DNA of 64,000 bases from Batrachochytrium dendrobatidis JAM81 (taxonomy: Eukaryota; Chytridiomycota; Chytridiomycetes; Rhizophydiales), in assembly GCF_000203795.2 (NCBI RefSeq), contig NW_006281107.1, positions 940,965 to 1,004,964 on the forward strand, written 5' to 3'. The notes under the pieces were generated by a model, which did not search any database, had not been told where the DNA came from, and worked only from the letters and a program-made list of their open reading frames with translations. Shown here one piece after another: positions 53,103 to 63,177 of the stretch. Position 1 is the stretch's first letter. Each line of letters begins with the position of its first letter. Made by a program: the position numbers and the translations under genes.

Positions 53103-55428
53103 TTAGTACTGGCTGAATGGCTTGTCTGTGGGTCCATACTTGGCAGGAGGATACTCGAACGGTAGCACAAAACTGAGATCTGGATTGAATCCAACACTTG
53201 AATGACTACACACATCTCTGATCCGAAAAGGCAAAAGTATACCAAGCTCCCAATTCTTAATCTCAACCTGTAAATGTCCATGTTGTATACTTTTGCATGA
53301 TTGGCTTGATGTCGAGACAGAAGAGCGCATAACTGGGACGCTTCCCCATGCAGCCTGCGTTGCATTATGTGATCCACAGTAAATATATCCATGGATTTCT
53401 TTTTCCAATTTCGTATTGTGATCATGAGCATTGTCTTGAGTGTGTATAGGAACAGACACAATGTCGAGTTGTTGAGACGTGGCCAAAAGGTCAATGTATC
53501 CGATTCCAATCACCACATTAATCTATGTACATCACCTCACAAATGAGTATACTGAATATCATTTATACAGAATCATGTATAGGATGACAACCACACTTTA
53601 CTTTTGAGTGCATGAGAATCCCTTGGGTTTTGGATACGCCATCACGAATAATATGGCGTGGAAACGTGGACCAAAACTTGCTTGAAAAAAATATAGTTCC
53701 ACCACCCTAAACGCATTAACGAGTCAAACACTTGTAGTTGAAATGGTAGAATTTCAACCTTGTGGATCAACATCTTACAGGTATACCGTTGCGCGACGTT
53801 TCTACTGTCCGACGCGAGGGAAACAAAATGGTGATGGGTTCAATAGATGACATGGATTGAGTGAAAAACGATGCAAGTGATGGGGTTTCTGGAATGACGT
53901 CTTGTCCTCTGAATGCCGACAGCATGTATCGTAGCCAAGCAGGATGGGTTGATCCCATCGACGCTGTCTACAGCATATCACCATAAAATAGGGGAAAGGT
54001 TTATAATCAACACAATAGGTTTGGAGCACCATTATATTTGCAGCGTACATGAAATAGCATCTATTTACCTGCATACACACTATGGCTTGCTCTAAATCAA
54101 ACCGAAACTGACGTGAAATCACTTGAGACGCTGTACATAACCCCATTGATCCAAATTGTCGAGTTTCCATACTTGTTGCATCATGTTTTCCTGGTAATGA
54201 CACAACAAGCATGCCGAGTGCTTTTGAAAAGTCGTGTTTCTGCACACTGGCTATGACGGATTGCGGAATATTCATAGAGACGAGTAAGTTGTAAAGAGTT
54301 TTAGAAAACTCGTTGGTTGACGAGGACGCTGTTTCTGAGTGTTGAGATTGACGTACTCGAGAATTTAAAATAGGAAAGTCTTGATAAAACACTACCTAAA
54401 ATATTCACAAATCAATGTGCTTGGCATAAAGTAGTATATTTATGGTACTATTCAGTATGCTGGCCGCCAAGACGTTCTTACATTTTCAAGCTCTTGCCAG
54501 TCATGCGGCATCAAATTTGCAGATGTGATCACCACTCTTAAAAACTTGGGATACCACAACAGCTAGTGCCATATTATTTTCAATTATTAGATGTGAACAA
54601 GAATCAATTCAACTGTGCACGATTGGAAAAACATACCTGAAACTTGATGTGCATTGCACCATATCCAGCAGACATTTTAGGAAATACCCACAAAATATTA
54701 TTTGTCACAGGTAATTTGTCCACCTGAGTTGGCATATAAATTATAATTTTAATCAGTATATTTACAGCCGTATCCATGCAAAACGGGATATTCAATGTTT
54801 AAACTTTGAAGAATACATACACTTTCTGGTACCATTTTGGGTTTGGGTCTAGCCAGACAAATCTTGATGGTGGATGGAAACACATCACAAAGCCAATCGT
54901 CATCTATACTAAACGAAGACAAACAAGCCTTTTTCAATGTTGCCTGCAATAACAAAACCATCCATTCATGCCATTTATTCAGTACATTAATTTAGAGAAT
55001 CAATGGTTAAACCATCAAAGATGTACCTTGTCAACCAGATCCTGAAACCGGATTCTTTTTTGACTGTTATGCCCAGTAATAAATGTCATTCCAATCCGGC
55101 CACCAAAACAAGGTTTCAGAGTGGAAGTATCTTTTAAATCTAGGGTCAGATCCACTGGTTTGATTGAATTGAACTTGTGTAACTCTGATGATGTGCTGTC
55201 ATCACAAGGATGTAATCTAGATCGTTTGACTTGATTACTGTCAATCAATGGTTGACAAGTAAGATCATAGATTCGAGGTTTTCGTTTCTTTGGTGTCAGG
55301 ATAGAATCGAATACAGCGACAGGCTCAATCAAAGTGGATGAACGAACAGTATCGCACATTTCACAAGCTGTACAGAGTGGATTCTCGTTGATAAAAGTAC
55401 AGACATTGCAAGTCCACGGCTGAGCCAT
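53103..55428 (-). CDS. TDP1: Tyrosyl-DNA phosphodiesterase 1 (Tdp1) with N-terminal RanBP2 zinc finger
   Basis: Tdp1 removes trapped topoisomerase I and other 3' adducts from DNA in the nucleus. The start MAQPWTCNVCTFINENPLCT ACEMC is a RanBP2-type zinc finger (W-x-C-x2-C-x10-C-x2-C). A basic linker and the Tdp1 core follow in several exons: GGRIGMTFITG, LVDK, AGYGAMHIKFQ then LLWYPKFLRVVITSANLMPH, DWQELENVVFYQDFP (first H-K-N motif), and later GILMHSK with YIYCGSHNATQAAWG (second H-K-N motif). The tail LGILLPFRIRD ... LPFEYPPAKYGPTDKPF is also typical. Compared with human TDP1 there is an insert of about 35 residues between HSK and the YCGSHN strand. Exon edges between 53700 and 54000 are approximate. 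Ubiquitin binding by the finger is possible by analogy with NZF-type fingers. Confidence 0.9.
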
Positions 55429-55569
55429 TTCAGTAGATTGCAGAAACTCGAATTGAAATATTAATCCGACTTGAAATCCAATTTTTATTTTTAATCAGCA
55501 CATCTAAAGTGGTTTGAACTCAAGACTATCCATCACACTTTTATTCATTGGCTGACTGCAGGAGTTCAC
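55429..55569. promoter_or_regulatory. Divergent promoter of TDP1 and the unknown 475-aa gene
   Basis: A 141-bp AT-rich gap lies between divergent starts. Both transcripts must begin here. No specific motif is recognised. Confidence 0.45.
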
Positions 55570-56997
55570 ATGTCAAAGTTTTTTCGGCAGTTGTTGTCCA
55601 GCAAACATGCTGTCTTGCCCAAATCAACTACTCCACCAATACAGCAACTGGGAAAAAAACAAGAGTCGATTGTCAAGTCGTTGCTGATGCCTTTTCCTAT
55701 TAAAGAACTTGATTCTGTTGACGATCCCGTAGATAGTCTGCCTAATGTAAATGTCATGATGTTTCCTTCAGAGAAATTCAAACAGCGGATTCAAACAGCA
55801 AACGATCTATGGATGCAAGAGTTTCTACGACCACTCCAGTCGAGAATTTATCCTCGAGCAAGAATCCATGTTTTGGGTACGTCGTTGGTCAATCTGCCAA
55901 GACTAGTCACATTGCCCTTCTCACATAACAAGAAGCTGGTGTTTGAGGGTCAGAGAGCATTAGAGCATTTTCTAGAACTGTACCAATCTACAGGCATGGA
56001 CACTACTACAAACATCAATGTCAAGTCGAGCGTTGCTGGTCACTCTCACATGAATCAAGCTTCATTCAGCAACACACAAACGGTCTCCATTCTTTGTGAT
56101 GAAAACCCTAGCAAAGGATCATGGCTGATGGAAGATTATGCACCCATACTGCAGCCTTTTTTTGAAACCGAGTCGGTTGAAAAGTCGATTGGAGGTGGAT
56201 TGGTAAGTGTTCGTCGTCCAGCAACTACTGCTGAAGATCGGCTAGGACAAGTCAAGATTTGGTCCAGGCAACAAAGTGCAACGTTTGAATCCATAGATAC
56301 TCCTTCTGACTGGACGTTTGTGCTGCAACACACTGGACTTATTCCGCAATGGGATCTGATTTCGTTTCTATCCAGTGTGATTGATTATAGAGAAGAGTAT
56401 GTTCAAGATCCAATACTGAGAGAGATTTCTCCTCAAGTTGTTTCCATGGATCTGGCTGGATTGAGCGAAGAGCAGTTGGAATTGATTGCCGACTCTTGCT
56501 TTACAAATTCTGGATCTGCCCAGCTGCATCGACAGTTGCAACGATGGAAAACGAATCGGGAACAACAACGTTTACTAGAACCCAACTCGAAAGAAAACCC
56601 ATTGGATTCATATACAGAAACGGAGTCTACCGAGTCAATGCAGGCTCGGATTGCTCTAGTGTATGCTCATGCGGGTATTCAGGCTGCCGAAATTGGTATG
56701 ATTACTACAGGTAATCTGTTTATTGACGGTATCTTTCAACGACTGGTACTCGGTCCAGAAGAAATGCGTCGGTATCTTGATATCTTATCTGGTTGTGCTT
56801 TACCAAGTCCTGACTCATCGAGCCAACACAATGTAGGCATCACGCGACGACTAGCTCAAACAATGGCAATTGCAGATCGTTTGGAACAAGCCATTGATCA
56901 ACATATTGCATCATTGGATGATACCGACACTACTGTAGTGATTGTTGCTGATCGTTCCGTGGCTTCTATTCTACATTCTAATCTTGCTGCTGCATAG
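55570..56997 (+). CDS. Unknown 475-aa protein, intronless, possibly mitochondrial
   Basis: I do not recognise a family. It is a single uninterrupted exon from ATG 55570 to TAG 56995-56997. The first ~20 residues (MSKFFRQLLSSKHAVLPKST) are basic, amphipathic-looking and free of acids, consistent with mitochondrial import. Ordered stretches include KFKQRIQTANDLWMQEFLRP, RIHVLGTSLVNLPRLVTLPF, QKLVFEGQRALEHFLELYQ-like text, WTFVLQHTGLIPQWDLISFL, IALVYAHAGIQAAEIGMITT and RRLAQTMAIADRLEQAIDQH. There are no membrane segments or catalytic motifs I can name. Its lack of introns among intron-rich neighbours is notable. Confidence 0.75.
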   Translation: MSKFFRQLLSSKHAVLPKSTTPPIQQLGKKQESIVKSLLMPFPIKELDSVDDPVDSLPNVNVMMFPSEKFKQRIQTANDLWMQEFLRPLQSRIYPRARIHVLGTSLVNLPRLVTLPFSHNKKLVFEGQRALEHFLELYQSTGMDTTTNINVKSSVAGHSHMNQASFSNTQTVSILCDENPSKGSWLMEDYAPILQPFFETESVEKSIGGGLVSVRRPATTAEDRLGQVKIWSRQQSATFESIDTPSDWTFVLQHTGLIPQWDLISFLSSVIDYREEYVQDPILREISPQVVSMDLAGLSEEQLELIADSCFTNSGSAQLHRQLQRWKTNREQQRLLEPNSKENPLDSYTETESTESMQARIALVYAHAGIQAAEIGMITTGNLFIDGIFQRLVLGPEEMRRYLDILSGCALPSPDSSSQHNVGITRRLAQTMAIADRLEQAIDQHIASLDDTDTTVVIVADRSVASILHSNLAAA

Positions 56998-57382
56998 CCA
57001 ATTGGCAGTTGTACTCAGTGTTCAATATTCTAATACAGAATCATTTCAATCTTGCAACGTGAACTGGTTTCGTATCCAATCGTTTGTACTATCGATCAAA
57101 ACTAGTCATTTGATAAAAGGAATGCCAACTTGCATTGGACAGTAGTCTATTCACCACTGCATCATTTCTAATAAATTAAAGTTTGTGGATTTTGGCTAGA
57201 ATCAAAAAGTAAATCAATTCTGTCGACTCTAAACGACTTGGTTCAACTGTCTTGAGGAATTCTTTAATCCATTATAACTACATTCATACATCTGAGATGT
57301 TGGAACAAAATACCAGTTGTTGCTTATTTTTATTTTTATTCAACTGGACGAGTTTAAAGTCTTGATACATATTGCAAGGGGT
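56998..57382. other. Convergent intergenic region
   Basis: A 385-bp AT-rich gap separates the converging unknown gene and the FGAM synthase gene. It contains AATAAATTAAAG-like polyadenylation signals near 57170. Nothing else is seen. Confidence 0.4.
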
Positions 57383-60300
57383 TTAAATCTTTTGTTGGTC
57401 TACCCAGGTTTTGGCATTTTCAAATATCTTGATCCATGCTGAATCATGTCCAAATCCATCTGAATCCAACACTCCGCCCCAAGAATTTGTCACTCCCCTC
57501 ACAACACGCTCAGGATGAGGCATCAACGCCAACACTCTGCCATCCAAACTACTTACACCAGTGATACCCATAGCTGATCCGTTTGGATTAGCAGGGTACA
57601 TGTCAGCTTTAGCAACGCTTGAGTAATTGTCAACATACTGAAGCGAAACCGTTCCATCCATAAGCGCTTTGGCAGCAGTTTCCATATCAGTGAATTCGGC
57701 TCTACCTTCACCGTGAGCAATGGCAACCGGTAAAATTGATCCTTCCATACCTTTAAAGAAAATAGAGTTGGTGTGTACGGGTACACGGACTGCACAAACA
57801 CGAGATTCAAACTGTTCAGAAATATTGCCAACAAATCTAGGCCAGTTGGATGTTCCTTGAATCATTTCTGGTGCAAGATGGGTTAGTACTTGACAGCCAT
57901 TGCACACGCCAATTGTAAATGTGTCGGAACGGTTAAAGAAGGATTGGAATTGTGTGCGTGCTCGCGAGTTGAGGAGAATGGATTTTGCCCATCCTGCACC
58001 TGCACCCAATACGTCGCCATAGCTAAACCCGCCAGGTAGAGCTAGACCCACAATGCGAGTATCTGTTGCTAAATCAATAGAAGAAGCAGAGACTAGCTCG
58101 GACATGTGCACATCAAGTGGAAGAAACCCAGCACGATAAAATGCACTTGCGAGTTCCATATGACTGTTGACGCCCTGTTCGCGAAGTACAACAACACGGG
58201 GACGAGTGTCAACTACACTTTTACAGAGTGATGTCTTTAGCGATTCAATCTTTCCTGGAGAAGATGTGCATGGCTTGCTGACTGGATAAGTCAAGCTCAA
58301 ATGAAGACCAGGATCAGACACGTCCAAGAGTGAGTCATATTCACTTTGAGCACATACGGGGTTATCTCTTCTTGATTGCATACGGAATGAGGTTGCTTGC
58401 CACTGTCGGTGAAAGTGTACACGAGAACCAGACAAAATCGGTTTACTATTGCTCTTGGGTGTACATGTATGGAAAGAAATCATTTGTTGTGGAGATGTGG
58501 TATCGACAGTACCAATTTTGTGAAGGTGCTCAACAGGGAAGCCGTGTGTGGTAGCAAGTGCATGCAATTGTGCATAGTCAGTTGCCTTGATTTGAACAAC
58601 AGCACCAAGCTCTTCATTGTATAAAGCAGCAACAGCAGCATTATGAGCAGCAGTAGTGTCACCTTGAACAGTTGCCTTGATATAGCTTTGAAGATCAATG
58701 GTAGCACCAACATGACCAGCAAAGCACATTTCCATGATAGTAGCAAACAAACCACCATCAGAACGATCGTGATATGCCAGGAACAGTGGATTGGTCACTG
58801 ACCTACCAGCTTGCATCAGTTTCCAGAAGGAAGCAAGCATGGACGCGTCCTCAACATCGGGACACTCTTTGCCAATCTGATTATAAACTTGAGCAAGACA
58901 GCTTCCACCAAGACGTTTTTTACCACATGCAAGATCAATTAAAACAAGAATGGTGTTTCCTTGGTTGGTTTTTAGTTGTGGAGTTAGGGTGAGACGAGCA
59001 TCAGTTACAGGTCCATAAGCAGTGATAATGACGGATAACGGTGAAGTAACGGCATGTTCAACTGGTTTTTCAGAATCGGACATGTCTGTCCACTTGGTTT
59101 TCATGGACATGGAGTCTTTACCAACTGGAACAGTGAGACCCAGTTTTGGGCAAATATCAAGACCGACAGCCTTGACAGCATCGTAAAGAGCAGCACCTTC
59201 ACCTTGATGAGAGGCTGCCGACATCCAGTTGGCACTCAAACGAATTGTTTTGATATCTACTACATTTGCAGAAGCCAAGTTAGTGATGGATTCGGCTACT
59301 GACATGCGTGCCGAAGCAGCAGAGGAAATCAGTGCTAGCGGAGATCGTTCGCCCATAGCCATAGCCTGACCCGTGTAGTCTTCTGGATCATGAGAAGACA
59401 AGATAACGCCTACATCAGCAACAGGAACTTGCCATGGTCCAACAAACTGATCGCGGGCAACTAGACCTGTAACACAGCGATCACCAATGGTAATCAAGAA
59501 TGATTTGGAGGCGACAGTAGGCAGCGACAGTATACGAGTAGATATTTCTTCAAGCGAAGCAGACATCACATTGACCTCTGTCCTCAGCGCGTTAGTGACG
59601 GATTCGGCGACACGGTGCATTTTGGGTGGTTTACCAAACAAAGTAGACATGGGGAGATCAATAGGAGTTGTACCAAGAAGTGTATCTTCCAATACAAGTC
59701 GCTTTTCAGCAGTAGCAACACCAACAACTGAAAAAGGACAACGCTCACGGGTTGCAATATCAATAAATTGCTGTAGATTTTTAGGTTCAACAGCTAAAAC
59801 ATAGCGTTCTTGAGATTCGTTACACCATATTTCCATGGGACTCATACGTGGGTCATCGCAGGGAACATTACGAAGTTGAAACACGGCACCAAGACCAGAG
59901 TCATGAACAAGTTCAGGTAATGCGTTGGATATACCGCCTGCACCCACATCATGAATAGCAACAATAGGATTTGCTTGGCCATATCCAGTGCAGGTTTCAA
60001 TCACCATTTGGGCTCTGCGCTGCATTTCTGGATTTTCTCGCTGCACAGATGCAAAGTCCAAATCAGCAGAGGATTGACCCTGTGCCATGGACGAGGCAGC
60101 ACCACCACCAAGACCAATCAACATTGCAGGACCACCAAGAACAATGATATGATCACCAGGAGAAATTTTGTTTTTGAGAACATGCATAGAACGCACAGAT
60201 CCCATACCACCAGCAATCATAATGGGCTTGTGGTAACCCCGCCATTCAAGCGTGCCCTGTTTGTCAACAGGAACCTGTTGCAAGTAAGTACGAAAATATC

Positions 60301-61636
60301 CATTGATACTGGGACGACCAAATTCGTTGTTGAATGCGGCACCTCCCAACGGACCTTGAGTCATGATATCCAAAGCAGAGGCAATGTGAGCAGGTTTACC
60401 CGGATTATTTGTTTCCCATGGCTGTTCAAAGCCAGGAATACAGAGATTAGATACGGTAAATCCTGTCAAACCGGCCTTGGTTTTTGATCCACGACCAACA
60501 GCAGCTTCGTCACGAATTTCACCACCTGATCCAGTGGAAGCACCCGGGAAAGGAGATACAGCGGTAGGATGGTTATGGGTTTCAACTTTTATAAGCGTAT
60601 GAATAGCTTCCAACGACGTTTCGTACAGTTTAGTGGAAGGGTTAAAGGTAAATCGAACACCAACGGGTCCTTCCAAAACAGCAGCATTGTCAGAGTAGGC
60701 AGATAAAATATAAGCCGGGTTCAACTTGTATGTGTTTTTGATCATGGCAAACAGAGATGTGTCGTGTTGCTTGCCGTCAATCGTCCACGTTGCACCAAAT
60801 ATTTTATGACGACAATGCTCGGAATTGATTTGGGCAAACATCATAAGCTCGACATCTGTTGGGTTGCGAGGAGCGGTAGCCTCTGATGGGTAGAGAAAGG
60901 CATTGACCAAGTACTCGATCTCATCTTCAGCAAGTGCCAATCCCCACTCTTCGTTGGCTTTTGCAAGTATGGATGAAGGGAGCGAGGAGTTGGTGTTTTC
61001 TGGCGTAGCAGCACTGATGATATCGACTGTTTTAAGAGGGCGAGGATTGCCAACAGCAAATAAAACAGATTCATCTGGAATACCTTCAAAAACTGCATGC
61101 ATCATGCGATCGTGAATAGCAGGCTTGATAGCATCGAGAAGGGATCGAGGTAAAGTATGCTGAGTAGATTTGGTTGAAACCTCTGAGCCGACACGCACAA
61201 ACACGGCGGTAGATCTCTCCAATCGTTTGACATGACCAAGTCCACAAATATGAGCAATATCAGTAGCTTTAGAAGACCAGGAAGAGATTGTGCCTAAACG
61301 AGGAGTCACCATCAACAGATACCAAATGCCAACATCTCTGTCAGCAACCGAGTTGCATTTTCCGGAGCGAATAGCATCTATTAAAAGAGTGTCTTGAGCA
61401 GAAAAAGTGTTGGCCTCGACAGTACCATAATACAGTAGTTTTTCTAATATTTTCTGATCATCATCTGACATATCGGCAGTAGTTTGGACCAAATGCACAT
61501 GGAAAGCCTTGACATCCGTAATGGGTAAGGAATGGACTGAATCAGCCGTTAAAGAAGCAGCATTTTCATTCAATTCCTTGAGCAGACAGTCTCGTCGAAA
61601 CTCTGACAGAGCAAGAGAGCCAGGCAGAACAATCAT
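57383..61636 (-). CDS. ADE6: Phosphoribosylformylglycinamidine synthase (FGAM synthase)
   Basis: This enzyme catalyses step four of de novo purine synthesis (FGAR + Gln + ATP to FGAM) in the cytosol. It is a single 1417-residue exon, slightly longer than yeast Ade6 (about 1358). The order matches the large eukaryotic PurL. An N-terminal PurS-like part is followed by LMMFAQINSEHCRHKIFGAT, KVETHNHPTAVSPFPGASTG and SGGEIRDEAAVGRGSKTKAG. The first AIRS-type domain has ILGGPAMLIGLGGGAASSMA and DVGAGGISNALPELVHD. The second has VGKDSMSMKTKW and YHDRSDGGLFATIMEM. The C-terminal glutamine amidotransferase carries LPGGFSYGDVLGAGAGWAKS, the catalytic Cys in GVCNGCQVLTHLAP, and the His-Glu of the triad in LMPHPERVVRG. 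The absence of introns over 4.2 kb is unusual for the neighbourhood. Confidence 0.97.
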   Translation of the reverse strand: MIVLPGSLALSEFRRDCLLKELNENAASLTADSVHSLPITDVKAFHVHLVQTTADMSDDDQKILEKLLYYGTVEANTFSAQDTLLIDAIRSGKCNSVADRDVGIWYLLMVTPRLGTISSWSSKATDIAHICGLGHVKRLERSTAVFVRVGSEVSTKSTQHTLPRSLLDAIKPAIHDRMMHAVFEGIPDESVLFAVGNPRPLKTVDIISAATPENTNSSLPSSILAKANEEWGLALAEDEIEYLVNAFLYPSEATAPRNPTDVELMMFAQINSEHCRHKIFGATWTIDGKQHDTSLFAMIKNTYKLNPAYILSAYSDNAAVLEGPVGVRFTFNPSTKLYETSLEAIHTLIKVETHNHPTAVSPFPGASTGSGGEIRDEAAVGRGSKTKAGLTGFTVSNLCIPGFEQPWETNNPGKPAHIASALDIMTQGPLGGAAFNNEFGRPSINGYFRTYLQQVPVDKQGTLEWRGYHKPIMIAGGMGSVRSMHVLKNKISPGDHIIVLGGPAMLIGLGGGAASSMAQGQSSADLDFASVQRENPEMQRRAQMVIETCTGYGQANPIVAIHDVGAGGISNALPELVHDSGLGAVFQLRNVPCDDPRMSPMEIWCNESQERYVLAVEPKNLQQFIDIATRERCPFSVVGVATAEKRLVLEDTLLGTTPIDLPMSTLFGKPPKMHRVAESVTNALRTEVNVMSASLEEISTRILSLPTVASKSFLITIGDRCVTGLVARDQFVGPWQVPVADVGVILSSHDPEDYTGQAMAMGERSPLALISSAASARMSVAESITNLASANVVDIKTIRLSANWMSAASHQGEGAALYDAVKAVGLDICPKLGLTVPVGKDSMSMKTKWTDMSDSEKPVEHAVTSPLSVIITAYGPVTDARLTLTPQLKTNQGNTILVLIDLACGKKRLGGSCLAQVYNQIGKECPDVEDASMLASFWKLMQAGRSVTNPLFLAYHDRSDGGLFATIMEMCFAGHVGATIDLQSYIKATVQGDTTAAHNAAVAALYNEELGAVVQIKATDYAQLHALATTHGFPVEHLHKIGTVDTTSPQQMISFHTCTPKSNSKPILSGSRVHFHRQWQATSFRMQSRRDNPVCAQSEYDSLLDVSDPGLHLSLTYPVSKPCTSSPGKIESLKTSLCKSVVDTRPRVVVLREQGVNSHMELASAFYRAGFLPLDVHMSELVSASSIDLATDTRIVGLALPGGFSYGDVLGAGAGWAKSILLNSRARTQFQSFFNRSDTFTIGVCNGCQVLTHLAPEMIQGTSNWPRFVGNISEQFESRVCAVRVPVHTNSIFFKGMEGSILPVAIAHGEGRAEFTDMETAAKALMDGTVSLQYVDNYSSVAKADMYPANPNGSAMGITGVSSLDGRVLALMPHPERVVRGVTNSWGGVLDSDGFGHDSAWIKIFENAKTWVDQQKI

Positions 61637-62042
61637 TTCAAGTAAATTCTAATTCACAATCAGAAGCAGTAAAAATGAGATTCGATATGAAACTGAATCA
61701 CTGTAAAAAAAGTAATGAAACGATACAGTTGAATTTGTTCAAAGTATATTTCCTCTAGCACACATAATGCAAGTTCAAGTCGACAATACTAACTCGTTAA
61801 TTGTATCGACTATTCAAGCGAATGGCGAGCACTAATGCGACAAGTTTTCATTTGACAATATTTTAAATTTTTCTTATGGGTCAAGACATGTGATCATAGT
61901 AGAGGGTCAAGACAGTCATAGTAGCACATGGTTATTATTGGAGATCAAGTATGAGCTGAGTGATGGATTCTTGAGATGAAGATGGTATTCATGGTTGAGT
62001 TGAAGCCATGGATTGGATGTGATTCTTGCCCATAAAATTCAA
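61637..62042. promoter_or_regulatory. Divergent region between FGAM synthase and ERCC1
   Basis: A 406-bp gap lies between divergent genes. It contains an imperfect tandem duplication at 61878-61925 (GGGTCAAGACA...TCATAGTAG twice). No TGACTC-type (Gcn4/Bas1) site clearly stands out. Confidence 0.4.
61878..61925. repeat. Imperfect direct repeat (two units of about 24 bp)
   Basis: The pattern GGGTCAAGACA followed by TCATAGTAG occurs twice in a row; the first unit has an additional TGTGA. It lies within the shared upstream region. Confidence 0.7.
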
Positions 62043-63048
62043 ATGTCCAGTTCTGCAGATACGCCCACTGCAATACAACAACCGTCCTCATCATTAGCAA
62101 AACCAAGGCTTCGTGCAGTGATAGTCAATACAAATCAAGAGGGAAATCCTGTCCTTGATTATATCAAGAATGTGCCTTGGGAATATGGCGAGACTGATGC
62201 TGACTATCAGGTGGGGAAAACCACTGGTGTAATCTTTCTAAGGTTTGTTGCAGTCAGTATAACCAGTATTGGTGCCAATGGTATTTAACTTGGATTGTCA
62301 TTTGATAGTCTTAAATATCATCGATTGTATCCAGAGTACATAGACACTCGTCTGCGTCAGATTGAACGCAAGTTTTATCTTCGTATCTTGATATGTGTAG
62401 TTGATGTGGTAAGATGCACATTGGATGGTTTTGCAGATGACTGCATTTAAAAGGCCAGTGAGTTTAATATATTGAATAAATAGGATGATCACCAACAATC
62501 CATCAAGGAGCTCACTCGCACATGCATATTTGGAAAAACCACCATGATTCTAGCATGGAGGTAACAATCATGATGAATTTATGACTAGAAATCTTGAGCT
62601 GATATCTAACCAGTGAAATATATTTTAGTCGACAGGAAGCAGGCAGGTATATAGAAACATTAAAGTCATATGAAAACAAGCCGCCAGATCTAATCAAAAA
62701 GCGAGTGGACGATGACTATTTCTCAAAGGTACAAGCAAAAAGTGGTTTGAAATGATAATAATACTGACTGAAATTGAAATTGAAATTGAATAGTTGACAG
62801 AGGCAGTAACAGCAATCAAGTCGGTGAATAAAACAGATGCAATGACATTGGCATCCAACATTGGGGTAAGATCTCGAGTCACTAGAATGTAATGTAATAC
62901 AACGCTAATATTTAGTTTCAACTAGTCATTCAAGGATATTGCACATGCAACATCAGAGGAGTTGATGTTACTTCCAGGCTTTGGAGAGCAAAAGGCAGCG
63001 AGAGTGTCGAGTGCATTCACGACAGTTTTTTGTATTGAACGAGTGTAA
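62043..63048 (+). CDS. ERCC1: ERCC1/Rad10 DNA repair protein
   Basis: With XPF/Rad1 this forms the structure-specific endonuclease that makes the 5' incision in nucleotide excision repair. Five or more short exons start at ATG 62043. The central domain reads VIVNTNQEGNPVLDYIKNVP WEYG, then DADYQVGKTTGVIFLRSLKY and HRLYPEYIDTRLRQIERKF. It continues LRILICVVDVDDHQQSIKEL, TRTCIFGKTTMILAWSRQEA and GRYIETLKSYENKPPDLI. The C-terminal double helix-hairpin-helix follows: VTAIKSVNKTDAMTLASNIG, SFKDIAHATSEELMLLPGFG, EQKAARVSSAF. The human protein shares the framework GNPVLKFVRNVPWEFG and SVNKTDSQTLL. The N-terminal extension is short (about 25 residues). A small (GAAATT)n run sits in one intron near 62775. 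Exon edges are inferred from phase. Confidence 0.95.
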
Positions 63049-63177
63049 TAAAGACGCGATGGATTTGTATGAAGTCATGTGACTAGAAGTGAGTTTGCCG
63101 AGCAACGTGATTGGCTCGAGCCAAATTGAAATGATCAAAATTCAAGCCATTTCAACTCTTGCTGGTGTTATTGCAAG

